From Parvicella sp964387945 (GTDB lineage Bacteria > Bacteroidota > Bacteroidia > Flavobacteriales_D > Parvicellaceae), in assembly GCA_964387945.1 (NCBI GenBank), contig CAYLYX010000005.1, positions 1 through 64,000 on the forward strand: a DNA stretch of 64,000 bases, in the 5' to 3' direction. How positions within the stretch are numbered: position 1 is the stretch's first letter; each line of letters opens with the position of its first letter. Positions 34,917 to 43,983 of this stretch are shown here, in pieces. The translations under genes were made by a program, and so were the position numbers. The notes under the pieces are model-generated. The model did no database searches. It was not told where the DNA came from and saw nothing but the letters and a program-made list of their open reading frames with translations.

Positions 34917-37900
34917 CTAATACACCTCAACAATTGGAATCCTGACTACCACCTTAGTCCCCGAAGGATCTAGCTTATCAATGATTTCGAAACTCTGATA
35001 ACTGCTATCTTCGTTGAGCGCTGATAGCCGTTCTTGTGTTAGCACTAAAGCCGTGGATTTGTGATAACTCGACTTTTGATGCCGAACTTCTTGAGCTGCT
35101 TTTCGACCTCTTCCATTATCTTCAATTGTACATTCAATGAACTTGGGGTGGAGTGTAAAACGAACTTCAATTTTTCCTTGGTAATCAATTTCTTTAATCC
35201 CATGCACAATAGCATTTTCAACAAACGGTTGTAGCAATAGGGGTGGAATACCAAATGCATCCGGCTGAATTTGCTCGTCAACGATCAATTCGAAGTCAAA
35301 CGGAAAGTCGCTGTTCAACTTTTCAAGATTGAGGTAATTCTCTAGTGTTTCGATTTCGTCCTGAATGGAAATAAAGCTGTGACGGCTGTTTTCAAGGATT
35401 TTTCGCATCAATTTACTAAACTTGGCAAGGTAATAGCGTGCTTCTTTCGTATCGTTTTTGGCGATCAGTGCTTGGACCGTATTCATTGCGTTGAAGATAA
35501 AATGTGGATTCATTTGTAGTCGCAAGGTTTTCTGCTCCAACTCCAACATGTTTCGCTCGATTTTTAACTTTTCTTTCTCCTCTTTGTTTTTCCTTCTATA
35601 TCGCAAAAAAATGAGTAAAATCAATAATCCGATCAACACCACAATTCCTGAAATAACAGTAGCATAAAACCAATTCGTTTTCCAATAAGGGATAGAAACT
35701 TCAATCGGGATAACGAGTTCTTCAGACCATACACCATCTTCGTTGACGGCTTTAACTTTAAACGTATAACTGCCCGAAGACAAATTGCTGTAGGTGGCAT
35801 CGCTCCGATCACTTATGGGTGACCAACTCTCATCAAAACCTTCTAGTTGATATTGAAAATAAACCTTGTTTGGATTGATCAAATTGATTGCGTCAAAATG
35901 AAAACTGAGGTGATTTTGTGTATGGTGCAGATGGAGTTTGTCTTTTACTGTAAACCAATCAGATATCTGATCTCTTGCATCAGTATTGAGAATACTCTCA
36001 TAAAAAATAGTGATGTCATCTAGAAAAACCTTGGGAGCTACATCATTCACAAAACCTTGCTTGGCAGAGAAGCAGTTCAATCCATCTAACGTCCCAATCC
36101 AAATCCTACCCTGCTCATCAACATCAGCAGCATCTGAGCATGTTTCTCCTCCAAGAAAACCTTCATTTTTTGAGTAATGCTTAATGTACAATAACTCTCC
36201 CGAACTCGATACAGAAATTTCATCCACACCTGCCCCCGCTCCTGCCCAAACACGATTATTCAAATCTGCTTGAATGAGATAGACGTTATTGTTATTGAGT
36301 CCTTTGGAGGTTGAAATCCTGTTAAACGTGATGAACTGATTATCCATGTCTCCCCAAAAAACACCATTTCCTTCTGTGGCAATCCAAAGGCGATTTTCAC
36401 TGTCAATATCCAGTGATTTAACAGGGCTTTTGATCAACTTTTTATCCTCTCCCGAGAAATATATATTGTTGTCTAGGATGTACCCCAAGTGACCGCTTTG
36501 GCAGCCAAACCACTTGCGGTTATCATCGTCTACAATCAACGTATTAATCCGATCATCTGGCAAACCTTTAGCTTGACTAAAATCTGTGATTGTATAATCA
36601 AATAAAGGTGTTGATTTGTCTAACTGTATAGCAGATATTCCAGAAACCGTTGCTACCCAAATCACACCATCTTGATCCTCTTCTATTGAGCGAATCCAAT
36701 TATCTGCCAAGCCATCGTCTCCATCCAAATTAATAAAGTGCTGCCCATCATAATAATACACTCCAGCACCCTCTGTACCAATCCATAAATGACCATCGCT
36801 ATCCTCGAGCAAGGCTTTTGATTTCACATCTTTAAACCCTGTAGAGGCGTTAAACACAACGACAGAGTCTCCTAAAATTCTGGCTACTCCATTACTTCCT
36901 GTGCTTACCCAAACACCACCGTGCTTAGAACCCTCAATGGCGTAGAACATTTTTCCCTTAATGCCATCTTCTTCATTAAAGTGGACAAAGTTAGGTGTAA
37001 ACATTTTATTGAGCCCACCTCCAGATGTTCCTACCCAAATATTGCCCCAGAAGTCTTGTCTCACAATTCGCGTATGATTGGTCGATAAGCCATCCTCAGC
37101 TTTGAAATAATTGGTGGAGTTACTCTCTGGCTTAATTTGCACGATTCCATGATTATGGGTAGCCAACCACACATGCTCCTTCTTTCGGTCCACAAACACA
37201 TCATTAATGATCTCTTGCGGATCACCCAATACCATCCACGTTTTGTTAATCAGCACATTTAAGCCACCGCCATATGTACCAACCAGCATTTTGCCGTTGA
37301 CCTCATTCACACTTCTTACTTTATTCGATGTTAGTCCATTTTTGGTGGTATACTGTTCATATCCATCTTCTTTGATCAAAAACAATCCATCGTCACTCCC
37401 AGACCACAACTGACCCTCTGCATCTAGAAAAATACAGCTCACATCTCCTTTAAGAATGTCATGTTTTTCGGAATAAGAAATCCAATCTCCATTTTCCTTA
37501 AAAAACAAACCTTTGTTGGTTGCAACCCACATCCTACCAGATTGATCTTGCTGAATAGCTGAGACGACTAGGTTTCCTTCCGTGAGTTGATGGTAGGTAA
37601 AATTCAGTCCGTTAAACGTCACCACATTCTTAGCTGTTCCAATCCAAATTACCTCTTGATCATCTTGAAACAAGGCAAATACTTTGTCATCTTTCAACCC
37701 TTCTTCTTCTCCGAAATTCTTAAATTTAGCTCCGTCAAAAACGGTTAATCCTCCGCCTTTTGTCCCCAACCAAATGCGATGATTATTATCCATCAACATG
37801 GCATAAACCTGTGACTGCGGCAATCCTTCCTCTACCGAAAAGACCTGAAACTGACTTCGTTGAGCATCAACTTTTAAATAAAGAATAATGCTTAAAACTA

Positions 37901-37919
37901 TAATTATTACTAATTTCAT
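34917..37919 (-). CDS. Reg_prop/Y_Y_Y sensor histidine kinase (LytS-type kinase core)
   Basis: 1000 residues. A signal peptide (1-19) is followed by two seven-bladed propellers of two-component-regulator-propeller repeats (about 22-640; repeated D-x-x-(G/N)-x-(I/L)-W-(I/V)-(G/A)-T), a Y_Y_Y domain (about 660-740), one membrane helix (about 748-770) and a His_kinase core of the LytS type with the phospho-acceptor His806 in MNPHFIFNAMNTVQ. The ATP-binding N box (NAIVHGIKE, near 900) and G box (DNGRGRKAA) follow. The family senses polysaccharide or unknown ligands; a LytTR response regulator is the usual partner, but none is in the window. Confidence 0.92.
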   Translation of the reverse strand: MKLVIIIVLSIILYLKVDAQRSQFQVFSVEEGLPQSQVYAMLMDNNHRIWLGTKGGGLTVFDGAKFKNFGEEEGLKDDKVFALFQDDQEVIWIGTAKNVVTFNGLNFTYHQLTEGNLVVSAIQQDQSGRMWVATNKGLFFKENGDWISYSEKHDILKGDVSCIFLDAEGQLWSGSDDGLFLIKEDGYEQYTTKNGLTSNKVRSVNEVNGKMLVGTYGGGLNVLINKTWMVLGDPQEIINDVFVDRKKEHVWLATHNHGIVQIKPESNSTNYFKAEDGLSTNHTRIVRQDFWGNIWVGTSGGGLNKMFTPNFVHFNEEDGIKGKMFYAIEGSKHGGVWVSTGSNGVARILGDSVVVFNASTGFKDVKSKALLEDSDGHLWIGTEGAGVYYYDGQHFINLDGDDGLADNWIRSIEEDQDGVIWVATVSGISAIQLDKSTPLFDYTITDFSQAKGLPDDRINTLIVDDDNRKWFGCQSGHLGYILDNNIYFSGEDKKLIKSPVKSLDIDSENRLWIATEGNGVFWGDMDNQFITFNRISTSKGLNNNNVYLIQADLNNRVWAGAGAGVDEISVSSSGELLYIKHYSKNEGFLGGETCSDAADVDEQGRIWIGTLDGLNCFSAKQGFVNDVAPKVFLDDITIFYESILNTDARDQISDWFTVKDKLHLHHTQNHLSFHFDAINLINPNKVYFQYQLEGFDESWSPISDRSDATYSNLSSGSYTFKVKAVNEDGVWSEELVIPIEVSIPYWKTNWFYATVISGIVVLIGLLILLIFLRYRRKNKEEKEKLKIERNMLELEQKTLRLQMNPHFIFNAMNTVQALIAKNDTKEARYYLAKFSKLMRKILENSRHSFISIQDEIETLENYLNLEKLNSDFPFDFELIVDEQIQPDAFGIPPLLLQPFVENAIVHGIKEIDYQGKIEVRFTLHPKFIECTIEDNGRGRKAAQEVRHQKSSYHKSTALVLTQERLSALNEDSSYQSFEIIDKLDPSGTKVVVRIPIVEVY

Positions 37920-38022
37920 TCTCAGAATCTAAGGTACAACCTAAATTGAAGGATCGAAAGTATTTTTTTTAAATGCCCTCACAAAATCAATATTAGATCA
38001 GGCAGACTAAAAATTCGCAAAA

Positions 38023-39549
38023 TTGAAGCGGTACGTTGATTATATAAAAGATATTGTCATCTCTTTGCACGATGATGACGTAAAGGAATTCAGGACTTTC
38101 ATTCAGCGACAAAGAAGTCGTAGGCAGCGAAAGGACCTTCAGCTTTTCGAAATCCTACTGAATGACGAAAACCTCAAGGCTCGGGAAGTTTGCACCCTAC
38201 TCTACGGAAATGCCAAGAATATGAACGCCTACCATAGCGTTAGAAAGCGCTTGCTTAAGCAATTGATGGAGTTTCTTGTTTTGAAAAGAATGGACGATGA
38301 CACCACTTCTGCATCTTACATTATGGGATTGATTAGCGTTTCTCACTTTCTATTCGAAAACAGTCAAGGAGAAACGGCATGGCATTATTTGCTGAAAGCT
38401 GAAGAACTAGCTTTAAAAAATGAGCAATATGATTTGTTAGACAACATTTATAACCTTCAAATCGCTCAAGCTAATCACAAGTCAGCTCCCGCCATTGAAG
38501 AAATTATTCAGAACTGGAAAACCAACAAATCCTTGGCAGATGAGGACGAACGTGCCAATGTGGCCAAGATGATCATAAAGTATAACCTCGAAAGAAAGAT
38601 CAAAGAAGAGGTAGAGTTAGACCTTCATCAGGAAATTGATAAGGTGCTAGATGAATATCAACTCAATAATGTTGTTTTCAAGCGACCTAGATTACTCTAT
38701 AATTTTCTGAGTATTGTGAGAAGTGCTGCACTCGCATCTAAGGATTATACGGCTTTTGCTCCTGTCATCATTGACCTCTACAAAGAAACGGAGCGTCAAG
38801 ATCTTTTCAAGAAAAAAGACCATTACTACAAGCTTTCGATGCTATACATGATTTGTCATGTGCTTTACAGAAGTAGGAAGTTTGAACTGGCGCTGGAATA
38901 CCTCAAGATATTTGAGGAAGCGATGAAAGCCTATAAGAAATCTCATTATTCCTTGTTTTACCCTAAATATGCGTTGCTCTACGCTGCCGTAAAAAGTTAT
39001 CATGGGGAGAACGAAGAGTCGATTCAAATTTTAGAGCAGACGATGCCAACTGTTTTGAAACACTCACTTACAGATACCATAAACATCAACCTTAATTTGG
39101 CAGTCTATCAATTTCAGCAAGAAAAGTATTCTGAAGCATTGCGAACACTCATCCAGTTTGAGCACAACGATAACTGGTATGCAAAGCGAATGGGAGCAGA
39201 ATGGGTGATGAGAAAAAACCTTATCGAACTGCTTACCCACTTTGAAAAAGGCAATACGGATTTAGCGTTATCTAAAATTCAGAACTTCAAAAAAAGTCAC
39301 AAAAAAGTACTGCAACTTCCGATCTACGCCCGGATCAAAACTTTTCTTGGCTTCATACAAGACTGTATCGACAAACCTTTTTGGGTGGCGTCAAAAGAAT
39401 ACTTTGAATACGTGGACAATACGCTAGAGCGCTGGCCGTTGGAGTCAGAAGACCTTCAAGCCATGGCATTTTACTGCTGGTTAAAATCGAAGATGCTCAA
39501 GAAGCCATACTACTACGTTCTTGTGGAAACGGTAAATGGCCGATTGTAA
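38023..39549 (+). CDS. Conserved helical protein of unknown function (TPR-like)
   Basis: 508 residues, almost entirely helical with no signal peptide or membrane segment. The first 100 residues are charged (EFRTFIQRQRSRRQRKDLQLFEILL, YHSVRKRLLKQLMEF); the rest looks like degenerate TPR pairs (ALEYLKIFEEAMKAYKKSH, YSEALRTLIQFEHND). I do not recognise a family. The only start with an open upstream is TTG 38023, because a TAA lies 15 bases before it and no ATG occurs near. It is divergent from the sensor kinase, 103 bases apart. Confidence 0.75.
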   Translation: MKRYVDYIKDIVISLHDDDVKEFRTFIQRQRSRRQRKDLQLFEILLNDENLKAREVCTLLYGNAKNMNAYHSVRKRLLKQLMEFLVLKRMDDDTTSASYIMGLISVSHFLFENSQGETAWHYLLKAEELALKNEQYDLLDNIYNLQIAQANHKSAPAIEEIIQNWKTNKSLADEDERANVAKMIIKYNLERKIKEEVELDLHQEIDKVLDEYQLNNVVFKRPRLLYNFLSIVRSAALASKDYTAFAPVIIDLYKETERQDLFKKKDHYYKLSMLYMICHVLYRSRKFELALEYLKIFEEAMKAYKKSHYSLFYPKYALLYAAVKSYHGENEESIQILEQTMPTVLKHSLTDTININLNLAVYQFQQEKYSEALRTLIQFEHNDNWYAKRMGAEWVMRKNLIELLTHFEKGNTDLALSKIQNFKKSHKKVLQLPIYARIKTFLGFIQDCIDKPFWVASKEYFEYVDNTLERWPLESEDLQAMAFYCWLKSKMLKKPYYYVLVETVNGRL

Positions 39550-39696
39550 CATTTGTTACACTATACTTTTAATAGATTCAAAACTGGTTTTCAACGTTTT
39601 GCGTTCTGAATTCATCGAAAAAGTATTTACCATGCAAATAAAAGCACGTAAATTTACTTTGCACTTCAAGATTATATACGTATAAATACCTATGTT

Positions 39697-42486
39697 ATGT
39701 TAACCTATTTTCGGCTAACTTGTTTTGCCTTATTCGCTATTTTTTTGTCTTGTGGAAGTGTTAATGCTCAGACCATTCAGCTGGGTGCTGGAACTGGAGA
39801 ATCTTGGGAGCAAAATTCATCTCCTGTAAACATCTACTACAGAAGGACGGTTTGTCAAATGGTCTACACCGCCCAAGAGCTGCAGGATGCTTTTGCATCT
39901 TCCATCAATCCGATTACAGAAATGGGCTTTTATGTAGCTGAGAGCCCTCTCTATACGTTAAGACAGTATACCATCAAGTTTAAGCATGTTGGCGTTAACG
40001 ATGTATCTTCCGCACTGGGTACAACTGGCTGGACTACTGTAAAGACTGCCTTTAACTATTCACCGACAGCTGGTGGTTTTGATATGATTACCCTAGACAC
40101 TCCTTTTTTATGGGATGGTGTAAGTAGTATTGGTGTGGAAATTTGTTGGAGTAGAGTGAATCCTACTTGGAACGCTTCTGGAAAAGTTAGAATTTACGGC
40201 ACGACCAATGGCTATCGATATAGTTGGACTGACGCTGGAGGGAGTAGTTGCGGCTCTACGCCCACTACGGTAACTCCCGACAAACCTCAAGTTCAGTTCG
40301 TCATGGTAGGCGGAACTTCTACCAATTGGACAGGCGCGGTTTCTACAGATTGGTTTAATCAGAGTAATTGGAGCGCTGGTGTTCCCAACCCAATAATGGA
40401 TGCAAGAATTCCTACTGGTTTATCGAACTACCCAGTAATTAGTGGTTCTGACGCCAAGTGTAAAAATATTACCGTAAATACAGGTGGGAGTCTGGAGATT
40501 AGCGGAACAGACTCTTTAAAAGTCTACGGAAACTGGGATAATGCAGGCACTTTTACTTGCAATGAATCCACCGTATTGTTTAGAGGCTTTGGAGCAACGC
40601 CCAATATCGTAGACGGTGGCGCAAATCAAACCTTTTACAACTTCGAAATCAGGTCTGAAGGAGGCGTTACGTTGAATTCTGGAACTTACGATATCACTGG
40701 AAGTCTTCGACTGAGAGGTGGTACGTTTACATCAAACAATCTGGTGACGCTCACTTCGGATGTTTCAAATACAGGTCGTCTCACTAGAATTCAGAATTTC
40801 TGCGACTATCAACTTACCATGAACGATTCTTATGGAGATGGATGGAATGGAGGTTACCTAACCTTTAAAGTAGATGGAGAAACAGTAGACCATTACAATG
40901 CGGAAGGAACTGGTACAACCGTTAACCTACCACTTCCAGATGGAGCTACATTCACTCTGGAGTATAATGCAGGCAGGTATGAAAACGAGAATACCTATAC
41001 CCTTTTTGACAACCTTGGGGGTACGTTGTTTTCAGACGGAACTACTCCTTCAACGGGAGTAGTGTACACAGGAACCGCCTCTTGTCCTTTTTCGAATACC
41101 TATGTAGGAGATTTAACGGTACAACGCTACCTTGACATTCCTAATAACGAATGGCGAGAAATGTCTTCTGGGCTTAATGGACAAACCTTGGGGGACTATC
41201 AAGATGATGGTCTGATCATGACGAATTTCCCCGGTTCCAATTACCCTTCTTTTGGTTGGACTAGCGTGTATACCTATGACGAGAATAGTGCAAATGGCGT
41301 TAAGGAAGACGGATGGACAGAACCAAGTGATATTTCAGACCCCGTTTATCCAGATGCAGGGCATCGCATTTACATTGGATCCGGAAACTACACAACATCC
41401 TTGGACGGAACACCGATTACAGGTGATTTTAACTATAGTTTGGACTACCAAAACATTACACCGGCAGAGATGGCCGCAAGTGATGAACAAAAAGGATGGA
41501 ACCTTATCGGCAACCCCTACCCTTGCACCATTGCATGGGATAGTATCGATCCAGCGAATAAAGTAAATATTGTAGACGCCATTTGGGTCTGGTCTGGAAG
41601 TTCAGGAAACTACGGTGTATACGTTGGTGGTGCTGGTTCGGGAACTAATGACGTGGGAAACAGCATCGCTTCATCTCAAGCTTTTTGGGTGCATGCTGAC
41701 GCGCCAGGCGCCTCGTTGCTAATAGAGGAAGAAGACAAAGTGGAAACTAATCCAAATTTCGTAAAGAATCAAGGTTTACACCGCAACATACATGTTACAC
41801 TGAGCGGAGGAAACAATACGTTCAATGATGAAATCGTAATTGCCAAAAACCCAAATGCATCCAATTCTTTTGACGAATATGACGCCTACAAGTTGTTTAG
41901 TCCTCTGCCTGCTGCTCCGCAACTCTATATGATTGGTAAAGACAACTATCTATCTATCAACTCCTTTCATGATCTGATCATGCAGCAAATTCCTTTGGGT
42001 ATGCTGATTCCTAGCGATGGGAACTACCACCTTGATTTCGAGAACATCGAAAACTTAGAAAACACTAGTTGCGTGATTCTAGAGGATAAATACACTGGTT
42101 ATCTACACGATGTGCTAGGCAATAACGCGTTTACTTTTGCAGCGAATTCAGGTAGTTTAGATGATCGTTTCGTATTGCACCTAGGAAGCTATAACAGCGG
42201 TAATCCTTCAGACCTTTGTCGAGATTTTTCTGCTGTTTCCGTAAACGGACCTACCGACATCAAACTTTATCCCAACCCTACGTCTATAGGGCAAATTACA
42301 ATTGATTGCTCATCACCCATATCTCACCTTCAAGTTTTAGACTTAGGAGGAAGAGTAATTGAAGACATCTCACTCAACGACTACAGCTATCATTATCAAA
42401 CACCGCATCTGTCCAACGGGCTTTACTTCTTTAAAGTGACTACCACTCGGGGTGAAGAAATGGTAAAGTTCGAGGTATTGGATTAA
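39697..42486 (+). CDS. Large T9SS-secreted protein, unknown function
   Basis: 929 residues with a signal peptide (about 1-25) and a T9SS type A domain at the end (LYPNPTSIGQITIDC ... LSNGLYFFKVTT). In between are a region with aromatic-rich strands (about 40-210), a SWNDWSG-like segment (NWTGAVSTDWFNQSNWSAGVPN, about 213-234) that precedes repeated beta strands, a DSYGDGWNGGYLTFKVDGE module (about 375-420), a WNLIGNPYPCTIAWDSID module (about 600-620), and a linker. No catalytic motif is recognised; a surface adhesion or structural role is the likely guess. Confidence 0.85.
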   Translation: MLTYFRLTCFALFAIFLSCGSVNAQTIQLGAGTGESWEQNSSPVNIYYRRTVCQMVYTAQELQDAFASSINPITEMGFYVAESPLYTLRQYTIKFKHVGVNDVSSALGTTGWTTVKTAFNYSPTAGGFDMITLDTPFLWDGVSSIGVEICWSRVNPTWNASGKVRIYGTTNGYRYSWTDAGGSSCGSTPTTVTPDKPQVQFVMVGGTSTNWTGAVSTDWFNQSNWSAGVPNPIMDARIPTGLSNYPVISGSDAKCKNITVNTGGSLEISGTDSLKVYGNWDNAGTFTCNESTVLFRGFGATPNIVDGGANQTFYNFEIRSEGGVTLNSGTYDITGSLRLRGGTFTSNNLVTLTSDVSNTGRLTRIQNFCDYQLTMNDSYGDGWNGGYLTFKVDGETVDHYNAEGTGTTVNLPLPDGATFTLEYNAGRYENENTYTLFDNLGGTLFSDGTTPSTGVVYTGTASCPFSNTYVGDLTVQRYLDIPNNEWREMSSGLNGQTLGDYQDDGLIMTNFPGSNYPSFGWTSVYTYDENSANGVKEDGWTEPSDISDPVYPDAGHRIYIGSGNYTTSLDGTPITGDFNYSLDYQNITPAEMAASDEQKGWNLIGNPYPCTIAWDSIDPANKVNIVDAIWVWSGSSGNYGVYVGGAGSGTNDVGNSIASSQAFWVHADAPGASLLIEEEDKVETNPNFVKNQGLHRNIHVTLSGGNNTFNDEIVIAKNPNASNSFDEYDAYKLFSPLPAAPQLYMIGKDNYLSINSFHDLIMQQIPLGMLIPSDGNYHLDFENIENLENTSCVILEDKYTGYLHDVLGNNAFTFAANSGSLDDRFVLHLGSYNSGNPSDLCRDFSAVSVNGPTDIKLYPNPTSIGQITIDCSSPISHLQVLDLGGRVIEDISLNDYSYHYQTPHLSNGLYFFKVTTTRGEEMVKFEVLD

Positions 42487-42516
42487 TCGTTAATTTTGAA
42501 GGAAAGAATTTTCCTG

Positions 42517-43065
42517 ATGAAGAATCCATGGCAGACAAATAAAAAAGAAACGAAATATGAAACTCCATGGATTAAGGTGACGCATCATGATGTCATTACA
42601 CCTGGTGGTAGTGAGGGTATTTATGGCTGTATTCATTTTAAAAATCTGGCAGTTGGGATCATTCCGTTGGATGAAGCGTATAACACTTGGATCGTGGGGC
42701 AGTATCGCTATCCTATTCAACGATTTACATGGGAAATACCGGAAGGAGGTTGTCCGATTGGAACGTCTCCACTAGATACTGCCAAACGAGAGTTAAAAGA
42801 GGAAGTGGGCATATCAGCTACGAAATGGCAATTGATTCAAGAACTTGACTTGAGCGACTCTGCTTCAGACGAGGTTTCTTTTTGCTACCTTGCTCAAGGC
42901 TTATCTTTTGGTGAACCAGATCAAGAGGATAATGAAGACATTACCATCAAAAAATTGCCTTTCTCTGAACTTTTCGCCATGACCGAAAGAGGTGAAATTC
43001 GAGATGCGATAAGCGTTGCCGCTATCTACAAGGTTCAACGAATGATCGAACAAAATGCGCTTTAA
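42517..43065 (+). CDS. NUDIX hydrolase (ADP-ribose pyrophosphatase-like)
   Basis: 182 residues from ATG 42517; an in-frame TTG at 42496 would add seven. The beta-rich N-terminus (TPWIKVTHHDVITPGG) and YRYPIQRFTWEIPEGG place it in the ADP-ribose/GDP-mannose pyrophosphatase group. The Nudix box reads G-x5-T-x7-RELKEEVGI: the REUxEExGU core is intact, but the first Glu of the box is Thr. It acts on nucleoside diphosphate derivatives; the substrate is not certain. It overlaps the next gene by 11 bases. TAATTTTG at 42491-42498 may be a -7 box. Confidence 0.9.
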   Translation: MKNPWQTNKKETKYETPWIKVTHHDVITPGGSEGIYGCIHFKNLAVGIIPLDEAYNTWIVGQYRYPIQRFTWEIPEGGCPIGTSPLDTAKRELKEEVGISATKWQLIQELDLSDSASDEVSFCYLAQGLSFGEPDQEDNEDITIKKLPFSELFAMTERGEIRDAISVAAIYKVQRMIEQNAL

Positions 43066-43978
43066 CTCCTTTTTTATTATCATTTCACTCCTACTGGTGC
43101 TAAGCTGTACGCAAGAAGAGGACGCGATTTCTCGTCCCATTTCAACGGCAGAGATTTCACGAGCAAATCAAATTTACGATACGCTGGCAGATCTTCATTC
43201 TAAGCTCAATCCACCTCAAAAAGGAGATTGGCTGGAATCGCATCCAGAGAAAGGGGAATCCTTTGAACAGTATCTTGAGAAATGGCCCAAAACGTCTAAT
43301 GAGGCTAGAACTAAGTTGTACCTCGTTAAATTGAGTTCATTTAATGAAACGCAGGAAGACATTTTTAATAAAGTTTATCACTATCTGGGGTTGTTTTACA
43401 ATACTGAGGTCGATACGATTACCTTGAGCATAGATTACAACTCGATTCCAGAGAAGTTTTATCGCACCAATGATAAAGAGGAGATTCAGGTCTTAACCGA
43501 CTTCTTTCTAAAACAAAAACTTTTACACGCTTTACCGCAAGACGCTTGGGGTATGATTGGGTGTACAGCCGTAGACATTTTTCCTGATCCCAAGTGGAAT
43601 TTTGTTTATGGACAGGCCAGCCTGAAAAACAGAGTAGGTGTTTGGAGCATGCGTAGGTTGGGTGATCCTGAACTATATCCTGAGACCTATCACAAAGCGT
43701 ATATGCGAAATCTAAAGGTGGCTTCTCACGAAACGGGACACATTTTATCGATGAAACACTGTGTCTATTATGATTGTCTGATGAACGGAAGTGCTCACAT
43801 TCTAGAGAACGATGCCAAACCTCCTTATCTGTGCCCAGTGTGTCTAGGAAAGGCTGATTGGAACAGAGGTTTCGCAATTCAAAACCGTTTTGAAAAACTA
43901 TTTGAATTCTGGACGCAGAATCAACACGACATCTATCACCAATACTACGAAATCGTCAAAGAAATTGAGATAAAGTAG
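43055..43978 (+). CDS. Archaemetzincin-like (M54) lipoprotein metalloprotease
   Basis: 307 residues. A lipoprotein signal ends at Cys18 (LLVLSCTQE). The zinc motif is HETGHILSMKH with His225, His229 and His235 as ligands and Glu226 as base; the usual Gly of HExxHxxGxxH is Ser232. Directly after it come Cys236, Cys241, Cys260 and Cys263, spaced as in archaemetzincins (C-x4-C-x18-C-x2-C), which bind a structural zinc. Archaemetzincins are aminopeptidase-like or of unknown substrate. The lipoprotein form would act outside the inner membrane. It overlaps the NUDIX gene by 11 bases. Confidence 0.88.
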   Translation: MRFNSFFIIISLLLVLSCTQEEDAISRPISTAEISRANQIYDTLADLHSKLNPPQKGDWLESHPEKGESFEQYLEKWPKTSNEARTKLYLVKLSSFNETQEDIFNKVYHYLGLFYNTEVDTITLSIDYNSIPEKFYRTNDKEEIQVLTDFFLKQKLLHALPQDAWGMIGCTAVDIFPDPKWNFVYGQASLKNRVGVWSMRRLGDPELYPETYHKAYMRNLKVASHETGHILSMKHCVYYDCLMNGSAHILENDAKPPYLCPVCLGKADWNRGFAIQNRFEKLFEFWTQNQHDIYHQYYEIVKEIEIK

Positions 43979-43983
43979 TGGTT

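Noticed and set aside
39580..39696. TTACTTTG and TATACGTATA before the gene at 39697 as promoter and operator.
   Set aside because: The box misses the TA of TAnnTTTG and the palindrome is A/T-rich and short; too weak to list.
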